Source: Chaetoderma sp. LZ-2023a
Lineage: Eukaryota > Mollusca > Caudofoveata > Chaetodermatida > Chaetodermatidae
Direction of reading: 5' to 3'
Length of the DNA stretch: 64,000 nucleotides
Assembly: GCA_034401795.1 (NCBI GenBank)
Contig: CM067373.1
Span: 85,166,521 to 85,230,520 of the forward strand
Made by a program: the position numbers and the translations under genes. The first letter of the stretch is position 1. Each line of letters opens with the position of its first letter. The notes under the pieces were generated by a model. It was not told where the DNA came from. It ran no database searches and saw only the letters and a program-made list of their open reading frames with translations. This document shows, piece by piece, positions 11,896 through 22,373 of the stretch.

Positions 11896-12474
11896 ACGTA
11901 GATCACTATAACCCATGTAACGCAATGCTCTGATTTTTTTGAAAATTAAATGACTGGGAGTTTGTTCATATTTGTAAAAAATTTAATAATTAAATGATTG
12001 ATGCTTTAAAGACATAAATATGGTAGATACAACTATCTATATAATATTATACAACATCGATCATCAACGATGACCATTTCCATAACAATTTTGAAAATTT
12101 AGTAATTAAATGACTGCCATTTTTTAAATGACTTACACCAAGGAGGAGGTTAATGGTGACTAAACCAACAGCGGCTTACAATCAATTATTTTCAAAATAT
12201 TCATACAGAGATATCGCGCAAGACGTTGCCTCGGCGAATACGCTAGCATATGTCAGTCATGTTCCTCATCCCTCGCGACACCTCTTTAAGCGACCACCTT
12301 TATGCATTTTCTTAAAGGACCACCAGGCGAATAAAGGCACGCTCATGTGCGGAAAACAATGCCGAGCAGAGGGTGGCTGAGATAGCATTCCTCCCTCCTC
12401 CTTCGACCTCTGTTATCAGACCACCTCTCTCTTACCTAACATCGCGTAATAAGAAATTAAAAATTTACACAGTC
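11328..12474. repeat. AT-rich repeats with ATTAAATGACTG phrases and a (TA)n tract
   Basis: The phrase TTTTGAAAATTT.ATAATTAAATGACTG recurs (~11,580, 11,730, 11,980, 12,090). A long (TA)n microsatellite spans about 11,794-11,893. No gene seen. Confidence 0.6.
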
Positions 12475-12635
12475 AAATCGTTTTCAAAATATTCAGCAAC
12501 CAATCAATTTATTCAGCAACCAATCAAAATATTCAGCAACTGATTATCATAATATTCAGCAACCAATTGTCAAAATATTCAGCTACCACTCAAATTATCA
12601 AAATATTCAGCAACAAATTATCAAAATATTCCATG
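12475..12635 (+). repeat. short tandem repeat of AAATATTCAGCAAC units
   Basis: Seven or eight imperfect ~20-25-bp units containing AATATTCAGCAACCAATC, ending at about 12,632. The unit resembles one arm of the family 1 hairpin (AAATATTCAACAG) and may be a tandem expansion of it. Confidence 0.7.
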
Positions 12636-13001
12636 AGGGTATGCGCAGTACGTGCGTGTGTTGGTGCATCAGGTGCGTGCGTGTGTGTGGCTACGTAAGC
12701 GAAAAAAAAAGTAGGACACCCTTGTGGATGATGGATCAGTAACAGATTTCCATCGATACAGACGCATTCAACCACATTCCACCCTGAGTTACGCCTTTCA
12801 TCGTGGTACATACCAATGACATTATTAGTTCGCGAGGAAACAGGCATTGACTAAATCTAACATCACATGACCTTAAAGCGAATGAAGCGGACATGTTTAA
12901 TGGTAATATGAGTAATGCGCAAAAACACCATAAATATGCATAAAGCACTCGCGCACCAAAACGTGATATTCTAATAATTTCACAAGGGAATTAGTACATA
13001 T
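12636..13001. other. left flank of the LTR element, no gene seen
   Basis: Unique-looking sequence up to the ATAT target site (12998-13001). Only short ORFs without recognisable domains. Confidence 0.4.
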
Positions 13002-13032
13002 TGAAGATTTTCTGTCTCCGATACACAAGATT

Positions 13033-13472
13033 ATGACGACCACTACAACTCCGGAAAGACTTATGATGGTTAACAGATTGCTGCGACAATCCATCTTTCC
13101 GATGCGGCAGCGGCGCTTATTGCTGGCTCGCCTCTTCCGATGTTGTGAAGATATTTTGTTAGCAATACGGGCCCATCTGATTAATCAGAACAATTCAGGT
13201 AAGGCACGATGATGTTTCGTGCTTCTGGAGTAAAATACAACTTCGACTCGCTACTTATATTATTATGGCTATTTATTACTAATATACTTATAACAAATTC
13301 GACTTTTGCTGCCGAAGATAAAAGGCTAAACTGTATATATATCTTTAAGAATAATTACACGATTTCCTATTCAACTGCTATTCTGAACTACTGCTATAAT
13401 GCGCTGCGAACTCGCAGAGGTAGAAGGTTACCTACTCGAATCACCGATGGTAAAAGATTAAAGAATCAATAG
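13033..13472 (+). other. antisense ORF pair inside the 3' LTR
   Basis: Opposite to the element. ORF a (13033-13212, 59 codons, MTTTTTPERLMMVNRLLRQ) overlaps ORF b (13209-13472, 87 codons) through an ATGA. ORF b has a hydrophobic segment (LLILLWLFITNILI). A consensus 5' splice site, CAG/GTAAGG, lies at 13196-13204 near the end of ORF a. The same arrangement is in the 5' LTR (~22424-22863), but that follows from LTR identity. Coding status unproven. Confidence 0.25.
13272..13277 (-). terminator. polyadenylation signal AATAAA in the 3' LTR
   Basis: Minus-strand AATAAA lies about 260 bases downstream of the TATA-like box. It is the expected place to end the retroelement transcript. The same motif is in the 5' LTR at 22663-22668. 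Confidence 0.45.
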
Positions 13473-14597
13473 ACAAAGTGCCTATTATATACAAACTACA
13501 TTTTCCTAACTTCTATACATATTACGATATATAGATCTATATATAACGTAATACATAGTTTCTGTTTCTTTCATCCTTCTAGGTAGCGATAACCACAGCT
13601 TGATTGGTCCACACACTCTTGTCCCCCAATCAACATCTGCTTATCTCTTCCTAGAAGTTCGTACCTATTCCTGTTGGTTGTTCTGACCAATCCCTGTTCG
13701 CCTAACTCTCGATTTCACTCTGAAACTTAGTTCTTTTTGTTTCTCTGCCACAGAGTTTGACTCGATGCTCATTGATTATGACGTCATCTCGACTAATCAA
13801 ACTCTGGGCTTCTCTTCTATGGAGCTAACTTAAAACAGGGTCAAAGCGGTGTTGGCTGGTTCTGATTTTATGCGATCTGTCAGCTAACTAACAACATTAC
13901 GGAATGTGTTGTTGTTGCATGCCTCCCTTTGATAGACATATAGTTGATATACAAATTTCGATTGTGTTATTAATTCCTACAGGACGCTACAATGCCTCTG
14001 TCCTGTCCCTTGCCTATCGTGGATAAGCCTGTAGGAAACGAACGTTAATAAGCACATGAGCTGTATGATCTCATTGCCATCTGGTGTTGTTGTACTTGCT
14101 TAAGGGAGTCGGAATGCCGACCGTCAACAACTACATGTCAGTCTGTTTCCTATAATTCTCTCGATTCCCATCATTTCGTATCTATTCTTATCAATCTATT
14201 ATTTACTAAACTAACGGCCTAAATGACTGCTGAATTTCATAAAAGTGTATGCCGATCCCACAGCAACAACTTTTATCTTCAACTATTGACAGACACCATC
14301 AACTCAGAACTGTCGGTCTTATTCCAATCTATTCTATTTTCTAACTTATCATGATGAATATACTACTACAGTTTCAATCTGGTTCCTGTTCTATTTCTGC
14401 GAAATTTATCCTATTTCCGCGAAATTGTATCCTACTAGCACTGGTCAAAGTCAACCAGTGCATCCTACTACGTCTCTAATTGCTACTGCTACTATTCCCT
14501 GGTATTTTCAAATATGAGAATTTCACTGAGGTCTTACTTGCAAATATAAGACGTCTACCGGGGTCATGACTTCCCATAAGACAATCCGATATCTACA

Positions 14598-14612
14598 CAT
14601 GCCCCACAACCG
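14598..14612 (-). other. probable polypurine-tract position of the Gypsy element
   Basis: Directly upstream of the 3' LTR the minus strand reads GGTTGTGGGGCATG. The short G-rich run is the only purine-rich candidate for plus-strand priming, and it is weak. Confidence 0.3.
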
Positions 14613-14761
14613 AAGTTAATTAACCATCTCTTAAGGCCTTAAGACATTGATAATTAACTCGTTGTGCACCACCAACAACCAAACCACACTATACCAGGGC
14701 TACCCATAACTGACGTCCACAAGCTAACGGAGTCCTCCATTAACACTGCAATGGCGAAAAT

Positions 14762-15064
14762 CTATAATAATGATAAAACATATTTAACGAAAAATACAAT
14801 GTTAAACGATACATAACTAGCTACAAACCCTAATCCTACAGTTAAATCATCACAGGTCATATCAATGGTCATAATGACATCCACAATACATGTTATTACA
14901 ATTAATACGTGGCACAATAATAAAGCTCGTGCCCCAACTCCGTAAACACCTCGTGATCCATTATAGGTGTTAGGACATACAATAATACAAAACACAGCAC
15001 CTATAATGAAGTTTGTGCTACAAAGATAAATCCTCGTATGATGTACGAATGTTAGGATTGTCAA
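14762..15064 (-). CDS. small ORF downstream of env with three hydrophobic segments
   Basis: A 100-codon frame overlapping the env end by 47 bases, lying between env and the 3' LTR. Three hydrophobic stretches could be membrane helices (NFIIGAVFCIIVC, LLLCHVLIVITCIVDVIM, VSFNIVFFVKYVLSLL). It matches no family I know. It could be an accessory membrane protein or a chance ORF in T-rich sequence. Confidence 0.3.
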   Translation of the reverse strand: MTILTFVHHTRIYLCSTNFIIGAVFCIIVCPNTYNGSRGVYGVGARALLLCHVLIVITCIVDVIMTIDMTCDDLTVGLGFVASYVSFNIVFFVKYVLSLL

Positions 15065-16897
15065 TTACCACGTCTATCCAGTCGTCAGCCGTCGGGTCGA
15101 TCACGGTCCTGGCAACAGCGTTAGGCGACGACCCGGCCGACATCCTCAGCGGCTCCGGTAGGGCTGCAGGTCTCCGGGGCCTTAGAGGGTGAATAGTCCA
15201 CGGCGCACTTCTCTGGGCCGCATGTGGCTTGCATTTAATCCATATCCACATGCGCGAAATGATTCCACACTTCCATAATATCACCACTATTACGATCACT
15301 ACGACGAAGGAGCCGGTCGAATACGACACAAACGACCGTACCCCCATGCCATCGACCATCGCTGGGTCGACCGCAGACAAGGGTGCTAGCTGCACGTACT
15401 TAGACTTCTGTAAATGGTCCCATTTTTGCATACTTAACTGCTTAACTATCATTGATTGGTTTAGTACCCCGGCCACATCCAACCGTGGCATATCAATGGC
15501 CAGACTGACTCGAGTGTAAGTCCTACTATAAGACTGTACTGGCTCAAATCGCCAACCCTTGCCACTATAATCACATTCACTAGACATTAAAGCAAACACA
15601 CCATTCATCACTACACACCGGTCTGTCAGTCGTCCGCCGCAGTGTACCTCAACCGTTTCTCCGAACGTTTGCAAAACCACGCCTATTTTCTTATGGGCAA
15701 ATATTTTACTAGATGTTTCGTTGGACTCAATCAGTCTAATATTGCAGGTACTATCGGTGGTGTTAGTGAGTAGACTCACTATGCACGGCACGTGGGTCTT
15801 ATCAACCCTTACTTGCCCGTGACATACTCGAGGCTTACTCCCTTGGCACTCAGATGGCGTAAAATACCAACCCGTCTTAGTGTCAAGTCCAATACTGGTT
15901 CTAGCTATCAATACCTGCATATAGTAACCCCTCGTGACCAATGGTTCGGGCCATGATTGCAGCCCATATTCTATGTACTGTCCCCCATCGATTAAGGGTA
16001 ATGTAGCTACATAATGCAGTCTTTCATCGTCCTTCCACAGGGGATATACTACTACGTTTCGGTAGTACCATTGGTATGGACGGATTAACTGGTTGCCTAC
16101 GCTGACCTGCTTAGCCACTTCGGCCAGGTCCCTAGGGCTGAATAATTCCTCTGTCAATCTACCCAGCTCGAGTGAGGCTGTTTGCCTATGGAACTGGGCA
16201 GCAGCTTTCTGGTAACTAGTTACCACATCCTCGGCTGCATCGACGAGGCTCCCGATACGTACTAATGCATACAGTTCTGCTTGACGCGTTGCCTGTACTT
16301 TGAACAGTCGGCTAACATTTCCGGTTAACTCTACTAAACTATCCGCCACACCGTTAATTCTATCCACATTGGTGTCTATTGCCTTAAAAGCAAGTTTCAC
16401 GTGTGACGCTAACTTGTTAGAGAAATGGACCAATCTGTTTACATTCTTCATCGCTTCCTTCACCACATTCCGGATCGCTTCTATGTCGCTGGAGGTAGCA
16501 GTTCCGAATAAAGATGACGCTATGTCACCCACAAAATTAAAGAGTCCCCGCTTCCTTCGCCGAAGATTACGTTTCTGCATTGTTTGTTACCTATGGCACT
16601 CTTCCTGATGCCCTCAATCCGACGTTGTAGTCCTATAATGTCGTTGCTGCTTAAAGAAGTCTTTTGACTGATATCCGCAACGAACACACGAATTTTTATC
16701 ATTTGGTTAAGAAATTCGGCAGGCAAATATGGATGGTCTATGGACACCACCACCGTCCATTCCGCTCGTATTAAGGATATTCCCTGGTGATCGGTTATCA
16801 TAACACCATTTGGTAATCTATGAATACTAGACTTTCGGCAGACGCTATGTACTATACCTACTACCATCACTATCATACCCCACTGTAATGTATACAT
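15018..16897 (-). CDS. env: envelope fusion protein (baculovirus F / errantivirus Env-like), two overlapping frames
   Basis: The first frame (16897-16520) begins with an ATG and a hydrophobic signal-like segment (QWGMIVMVVGIV), and corresponds to the F2 subunit. The second frame (16580-15018, overlapping by 61 bases) carries the furin-type site RRRKR followed by the GLFNFVGDIASSLFG fusion-peptide motif typical of baculovirus F and gypsy Env proteins. It then has a helical, heptad-like region, a Cys-containing ectodomain, a transmembrane helix (~residues 424-442 of this frame) and a ~70-residue tail ending SYEDLSL. The frame change between F2 and F1 means this copy probably lacks one continuous env. 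An intron or sequencing error could also explain it. The role, membrane fusion of an enveloped particle, is known for the family, not shown here. Confidence 0.85.
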
Positions 16898-16949
16898 GAT
16901 GCTATATGTATGCTATGCTACTCGTACAGCGATGATGAAGAGATTAAAA

Positions 16950-17177
16950 TTATCTCTGGCCACGTCGCCTTATAACCGCTTCGATACGACCGATGAAATC
17001 ATCATATCGAGCACGGCCAAACGCGCCAATCCTGAGTCTCTTAGGGTCTGGGTAGACCTCATGAGCGAGACTGCGCTTGCGCAGAAAGTAGGGATGAGAT
17101 GGAAACGTTTCCATTGGCTCATTGGCAGGCTCGGGTACGTCCTCCGAGGTGTCCATCATTACGGTACGAGGAGTCAC
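16950..17177 (-). CDS. short frame continuing after the pol stop
   Basis: Immediately after the pol TAA the same frame stays open for 75 codons. There is no ATG at its start (first codon GTG; the first ATG is six codons in). It contains a basic stretch (YFLRKRS..DPKRLR) resembling a nuclear-localisation signal. It may be the original C-terminus of pol cut off by a nonsense change, or a small separate product. Confidence 0.35.
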   Translation of the reverse strand: MTPRTVMMDTSEDVPEPANEPMETFPSHPYFLRKRSLAHEVYPDPKRLRIGAFGRARYDDFIGRIEAVIRRRGQR

Positions 17178-20100
17178 TTAGGTTTCCATTGGTGACTCAT
17201 GGTTTCGAATCTGACTCGTACGAAGTTGATCTATATCTATATCAACCCCCTTACCACGCTTGCGCACCCTTGGCTCTTCACCAGAAGCCGGTCGCTTCCT
17301 ACGAGCTCGCTTACTTGATGTCGCATCGGAGTCGTTTACCGGCAAAGGTTTGGACTCGGGTACTATCGCTCGAGGGTGATGGCTAGCTTTCGTACCTTTA
17401 GCAGGGTTACGAATAGGGCGTGGTCTGACCTTGTCCCAACACATTTCTGAGTCCACTACACATATCTTGGATATATTAAGTACGCGCACTTTCCCAGACC
17501 TCTGATGTCGGACATGAGCTACAGGACCATTGATCTTAAAGATCTCGTACTCAGGGTCACTGCGAGAGGTCAATTTCATCCTCTCCTCAGCTTTTACGAC
17601 CACCGAATCGCCCACCTTGAATTCACCAGCGTTTGTACGCTTGTTAATTTGTTCTCGGTGCACTTCTCGAGACTTAGCCGTTTCTCCACGAGCGCGCATC
17701 AAGGCATTATTAAGACACGTAAGTCTTTCGCCCAGATCCTGCGTGGCATCCAGTGGGACGGTTAACGGAAGTCTTGCCCGACGACCATACGTCAGATAAA
17801 ATGGCGTATATCCAGTCGTGGAGTGACGGGAGCTGCGGTAGGCTATTAAAGCCGCGCCCAATTCGTCCTCCCATGCACGAGATTCATTATTCACACCTTT
17901 CTGGATTAGCTCCTTGAGCGTACGATTGAACCTCTCGGTACGTCCATTCGTTTGCGGATGGTATGGACTCGATCTTCTATGGTCGATACCGTGTTCCCTA
18001 AATCGTTCTTCCAGACTATTCGAACAAAACTCTTTACCCTGATCTGTTATTAAGATTTCAGGGACACCATGACGAGCTACATACTCATTAAAGAACTTGT
18101 CTTCCACATTCTGAGATGTCTTGGCAGCAATTGGGTATGCTTCTGCCCATGCAGAACAGTGATCAATTATCGTCATGATGTACACATTACCTCTGCTTGA
18201 CTCCAACAGTGGACCGATCAAATCCATACCAATTATCTGACTCGGATAATTAGCCATGGGCATCTCACTGTATTGAGGTCGTGTAGTGACGGGTCGGTTG
18301 ACCTGGCACGTTGTACACGTTTCCAGCATACGAACCACATCTTTCCTTAAAGACGTCCACACAAAAGAATCCCTTACCATACCGATGGTCTTTTTCAGAC
18401 CTTGGTGACCGGCTCTCTCATGAGCCTTCCGTAGCACTTTCTCACGGAACAGGGTAGGTACTACGATTCTGGGGTACTCAGCGTCCAACGCTGAGGGTGT
18501 CACTAAGGAATACAAAATACCGTTTTTGACCATATACTCATCCGGTGTGTTCTTGAACAACTCCGGGTATTCCTTGGTCTGTTCATTACGTAATTCGTCA
18601 TAGGGTACGTCATAAACCTCTAGAGGGACGTGCGGTAACGCACCTTCGTCTACCTCGGGTATGACATAATCGCCCGTGTCTAACGTGGCGACCTCCACAG
18701 GACGACGTAATCTGGACAACATGTCCGCTCGAATATTCTTCGAGCCCTGGATGTACTCAATCTTACATCCGTACTCAGCAATCAGAACTGCCCAGCGCTG
18801 CACCTTCGTGTTCTTCACCTCACCCACAAACAAACTCTTGAGGGGTTTGTGGTCGGTGTACACGGTAAACTGCGCGCCAAATAGATATGGGCGGAGCTTC
18901 TTCAACGCATAGATCACAGCGTAAGCCTCCTTCTCTATTACGGGCCAATTAAGCTGACTATCCTTAAGAGTAGAGCTTACATATTGAATTACCCACTCTA
19001 TACCCTTAGCATCGTCTTGTACCAGTATAGCACCAATAGCATAACTAGACGCGTCAGTGTATAACTTATAAGGGGCATTTAAATTCGGATATGTGAGAAC
19101 CGTCTCACTACACAGCAAGTTCTGCAATTTCTTCAACGCTTGCTGTTCATCCTTACCCCACTCAAAACGCTTATACTTCTTGGTCAATTCTATTAAAGGC
19201 TTTGCAATTTCGGCGTAGCCTTGTACACAAGATCGGTAATAGCTTCTCACTTCACCCACATCTCGGGGTGGAGACATTTCTCTAATGACCTTGACCTTCT
19301 GAGCCTGAGGAGCTACACCTTGTGCTGAAATGCGATATCCTAACAAGTCCACTGACTTACTGGCGAAATCACATTTCTTCTTTTTCACTTGCAAATTATA
19401 CTCTCGAATCTTGCGCATGACCTTACGCAAGTGTTGTGCATGTTCCGTTGGATTTCGTGAATATACGACTATATCGTCTACGAACACATGCACCCATTTT
19501 CCTACAAATTCCCGGAAAATGTCATTCATTGCCCTTTGAAATACGGCACCTGAATTGCAAAAAACGAACGGCATACGAATCCATTCGTACAAACCTTCGC
19601 TGCAGACGAACGCCGTCTTCTCTATGTCTTGGCAGGCCATTGGTATCTGCCAATATCCAGACTTCAAGTCCATAGTAGAAAATATCGTTGCGCCCCGCAT
19701 TGAATCAAAAATGTCGGAGATATTCGGTAGCGGGTAACTGTCCTTACGGCATACCGAATTCAATTTTCTATAGTCAATACAAAACCGTGTGTCACCGTCC
19801 TTCTTAGGAACCAAAGTAATGGGCGACGCCCACGGGGATGACGATGGTCTTATGACGCCCGCATCAAGCATTTCTTTTACTTGGTTTTTGACCACATATT
19901 GCTTGGTTAGTGGTAGACGGTAGGCCTTCTGCCTTATAGGATAAGCATTTCCTGTCGGTACCGTACACTTCACTTTGGGGACCAATCCTAAAGTGTTTGG
20001 ACGAGCCGTATCAAAGATATCTGCAAAGTCATCTATAACTTTGTCTATATCTTTATATCCGGTCGTTTCCTTACAACTCGCATCCACATATCGCAATTGT

Positions 20101-20495
20101 TCTCTATAGGGATACCTAAAAGGATATACCTGACCAAACCATACTACTACTTTGGTCCGATAGTCAATCTTTGCATTTCCCAAGTGCAAAGCATCTGCTC
20201 CAATCAAACACTCATGCCTCATACTCGCCACTACCGTACTGGGAATAGGCCGGGCATTTTCAAATTTGATTTGCATTTCGCCCAAAAGTTCTATTGGGGC
20301 ACCATTTACTGCTAAAAGCGTTCTTGCTCGTTTTAGCGGCCTAGCATCTAGCATGCTACGCCAAATATCCTTCCGAATTAAGGATGTGCTAGCACCCGTA
20401 TCTACTAAAGCATGCAGGTACTCACCCTTATTCACAAGACCGTTTCTTTCCAATCTCAGACGGATCAGAAACCGTTCGGTCGGTGTCCTCACCAA
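17178..20495 (-). CDS. pol: pol polyprotein: protease, reverse transcriptase, RNase H, integrase
   Basis: About 1105 residues counted from the first in-frame TTG at 20495. True translation probably enters by -1 frameshift from gag. Domains: aspartic protease DTGAST (~32-37); RT with FCIDYRKLNS (~238), MDLKSGYWQ (~275) and catalytic FVDD (~338-341); RNase H with YTDAS (~479), YTDHK (~546) and ADMLSR (~590); integrase zinc site His692, His697, Cys727, Cys730; DDE acids at ~758 (GMDLIG), ~818 (TDQGKEF) and ~854 (GRTERFN). Around residue 416-424 (GEVRSYYRS) the usual FLGL-type RT thumb segment appears to lack about six residues. The C-terminus is rich in Arg/Lys and ends at TAA 17180-17178. Confidence 0.95.
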   Translation of the reverse strand: MVRTPTERFLIRLRLERNGLVNKGEYLHALVDTGASTSLIRKDIWRSMLDARPLKRARTLLAVNGAPIELLGEMQIKFENARPIPSTVVASMRHECLIGADALHLGNAKIDYRTKVVVWFGQVYPFRYPYREQLRYVDASCKETTGYKDIDKVIDDFADIFDTARPNTLGLVPKVKCTVPTGNAYPIRQKAYRLPLTKQYVVKNQVKEMLDAGVIRPSSSPWASPITLVPKKDGDTRFCIDYRKLNSVCRKDSYPLPNISDIFDSMRGATIFSTMDLKSGYWQIPMACQDIEKTAFVCSEGLYEWIRMPFVFCNSGAVFQRAMNDIFREFVGKWVHVFVDDIVVYSRNPTEHAQHLRKVMRKIREYNLQVKKKKCDFASKSVDLLGYRISAQGVAPQAQKVKVIREMSPPRDVGEVRSYYRSCVQGYAEIAKPLIELTKKYKRFEWGKDEQQALKKLQNLLCSETVLTYPNLNAPYKLYTDASSYAIGAILVQDDAKGIEWVIQYVSSTLKDSQLNWPVIEKEAYAVIYALKKLRPYLFGAQFTVYTDHKPLKSLFVGEVKNTKVQRWAVLIAEYGCKIEYIQGSKNIRADMLSRLRRPVEVATLDTGDYVIPEVDEGALPHVPLEVYDVPYDELRNEQTKEYPELFKNTPDEYMVKNGILYSLVTPSALDAEYPRIVVPTLFREKVLRKAHERAGHQGLKKTIGMVRDSFVWTSLRKDVVRMLETCTTCQVNRPVTTRPQYSEMPMANYPSQIIGMDLIGPLLESSRGNVYIMTIIDHCSAWAEAYPIAAKTSQNVEDKFFNEYVARHGVPEILITDQGKEFCSNSLEERFREHGIDHRRSSPYHPQTNGRTERFNRTLKELIQKGVNNESRAWEDELGAALIAYRSSRHSTTGYTPFYLTYGRRARLPLTVPLDATQDLGERLTCLNNALMRARGETAKSREVHREQINKRTNAGEFKVGDSVVVKAEERMKLTSRSDPEYEIFKINGPVAHVRHQRSGKVRVLNISKICVVDSEMCWDKVRPRPIRNPAKGTKASHHPRAIVPESKPLPVNDSDATSSKRARRKRPASGEEPRVRKRGKGVDIDIDQLRTSQIRNHESPMET

Positions 20496-21118
20496 CGGTT
20501 TCCTCCGTCGCCATTTACCGGACTCCTTCGTCCGCTCACTACTTCCGCATACGAATCCCTCCTTCCCGATGAATCACGTTTAGTACCATATCGTCCATAC
20601 TCATCAGTGTTCTCACTCGTCAGAACGAACCCGTCCCTGTCCTCGTAGTCGTCGGGGTCTCTCATCCGATTGGCTATGTCCCGCCGTACGTTGCGCGAAC
20701 AGTCCCTCGGCGTCACTTCTTGTCTCAACTGTCTGTCACTATTTCCGACTTCATCTACTTGCATGTCCAGGTCCCATTCTTCTACTCGTGTACGTTTGCT
20801 TGCCCTCTGGGGTAGTGGCTTGGCCATTTTTGGTGGACCGGCATTGGGACAATCTCGTAGGAAATGTCCATCCTTCCCACACCGGAAGCACGTAACCGTA
20901 TTGGGTCGGTTTTTGCCTTCCACAAACCTACCCCGGTTGTTATCACAGTCCCTGGCCATGTGACCCTCCATACCGCACGTAAAACACACTAGGGGCGGTC
21001 TTTGTCCCCTTTGTTGTGGCTTCTGTGCTCTCTTCTGCCACAGAGTTTGTCGTGGTGGTTGCGCGGGTTGGTTACACTCACTCTTATAGTGCCCTGTCCG
21101 TCCGCAATTATAACACAT
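20489..21118 (-). CDS. gag: gag, nucleocapsid region with three CCHC zinc knuckles
   Basis: In the same frame as the capsid segment, separated from it by one TAA. Three knuckles of the form C-x2-C-x4-H-x4-C are visible: CYNCGRTGHYKSEC, CFTCGMEGHMARDC and CFRCGKDGHFLRDC. They bind the packaged RNA in Ty3/Gypsy elements. The C-terminus is rich in Arg/Asp/Ser and stops at 20489. Pol lies in the -1 frame, open across at least the last 60 bases of gag, which fits expression of gag-pol by -1 frameshifting. The ATG at 21118 is probably not a native start. Confidence 0.85.
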   Translation of the reverse strand: MCYNCGRTGHYKSECNQPAQPPRQTLWQKRAQKPQQRGQRPPLVCFTCGMEGHMARDCDNNRGRFVEGKNRPNTVTCFRCGKDGHFLRDCPNAGPPKMAKPLPQRASKRTRVEEWDLDMQVDEVGNSDRQLRQEVTPRDCSRNVRRDIANRMRDPDDYEDRDGFVLTSENTDEYGRYGTKRDSSGRRDSYAEVVSGRRSPVNGDGGNRW

Positions 21119-21133
21119 TATGTGATTGGCATT

Positions 21134-22117
21134 TTAGTTCCCGGTTGTCCGTCTCGGTGCAGGTGGGGCGGCTCTCTGCACTGGTTGTGTTGGTCGCTTT
21201 GGTTTCATTTCTCTCTGGTTTCGTTGTCGCGGTTTTTCATTGTCCACTTTCATCTCGCCAATTATACCACATAGTTTTTCGATCATCTTATTCTGCTGTG
21301 TGATTTGATGTTTTAACGAACTAACTACTTGCCATATGCTTTGTTCGTCTGCAGGCTCTAAGGCATCGATCTCCATTCTTTCTTCCGACCTCCCGTCTAT
21401 TCTCATTGCTTTCAGGAGATCGTTGTACGTCTCCTCTTCCTCCGCGATTTCTATTGCTCGTGCCAACGTTCCCGCCTTCTTGCGTACAATCCTTTTACTT
21501 AGTCCTTTGTCGCTTACTGCCTTCAAATATATACCGAGCACTGTTCTTCTGTTGTCCACGTTCTCTATTGGGTACGCCCGGTTGGCTAATTCTCGATATC
21601 TTCTATTAAAGGTTATTATCGTTTCATTTCGTCTTTGCCTCACTCCTTCTAGGTCATACTTTATCCTCTCCTGCTCATTTGATGACACGAAATTCGAAGT
21701 AATATAATCCCTCAACTCTTCAAACGTTACTTCCTCCCTTATTTTCCCTACCAGGAAGTCATCTACCGCTCGTGCCAGTTGACCACGGGCAGTCCTAGTG
21801 ACTATGTAAGCGGGTACTCCCTCTAATAATCCCGCATTTGCTACCCACGCCCTTCTTGTGTCTTCCAGAAAGGCACGCACCTGTTCCGGTATTAAACCGT
21901 CACAGGGTTGAATTCGCTGGATGGTTTCTCTAAACTCCTGTCTATGTACCCGGTCGTTCTCACGTCTATTACTGCTATCCACAATGGTATTGGCCATTGC
22001 CGTCCCCATAGTCTGCATGGCTATTACCGTTTCTGGTCATAATTCAGTCCATTGGGGTAATTCTACTGGAGGTAGTCCTGGGTCGGCTGGTACGGTGGGT
22101 CTACGTGGAGACGCCAT
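21134..22117 (-). pseudogene. gag: gag, matrix/capsid region, with in-frame stop
   Basis: The likely start is the ATG at 22117 (MASPRRPTVPAD), but an in-frame TGA lies at 22039-22037. The frame reopens and has an ATG at 22018. The body is an alpha-helical, charged gag-like polypeptide (for example VRAFLEDTRRAW, ITFNRRYRELANRAYP, a retrotransposon-gag-type region), ending at an in-frame TAA at 21136-21134. The nucleocapsid continues in the same frame 15 bases later. Two stops within one gag frame suggest decay, although stop readthrough is known in some retroelements. Confidence 0.8.
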
Positions 22118-22128
22118 TTTATAGATGT

Positions 22129-22341
22129 CTACTGGTAGTACAGGCACACTATTACTCGTTGAAGTCGGGGTTGTTCAGGGCAATTAATGTCAGTTGTTAT
22201 TTTTATTAATGAATTGTCACGGTATTCTCGATGCTGGGTTACTTTGGCGGATTCGGATTGTTTCGCTAGTTCCACGAATACCTGTACACGGTCGGCAATG
22301 TCTTTCAGTACAATATTAGCTGGCCGGTCTACTTGGGCCAT
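22129..22341 (-). CDS. 70-aa leader ORF upstream of gag
   Basis: Starts at an ATG about 50 bases after the LTR (MAQVDRPANIVLKDIADRV) and ends 12 bases before the probable gag ATG at 22117, in a different frame. The N-terminal half looks helical. I recognise no family. It could be a translated leader ORF affecting gag expression, or a displaced piece of gag. Confidence 0.35.
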   Translation of the reverse strand: MAQVDRPANIVLKDIADRVQVFVELAKQSESAKVTQHREYRDNSLIKITTDINCPEQPRLQRVIVCLYYQ

Positions 22342-22373
22342 TAGTACTTACAGTTTGCGTTTATTTTACTCCT

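Larger units (their letters stand above)
13002..14597 (-). repeat. 3' LTR of the Gypsy element
   Basis: Pairs with 22393-23988 along its whole length with about six visible substitutions (for example ATCCATCTT versus ATCTATCTT, and TAGCGATAA versus TAGCTATAA). Ends are TG..CA in element orientation. Confidence 0.95.

Noticed and set aside
12475-12635. Possible CRISPR-like array of short repeats
   Set aside because: Repeat units are adjacent and imperfect, with no unique spacers, in a eukaryotic repeat context.
18676-20648. Plus-strand ORFs opposite pol
   Set aside because: Shadow frames of the pol gene without recognisable motifs.
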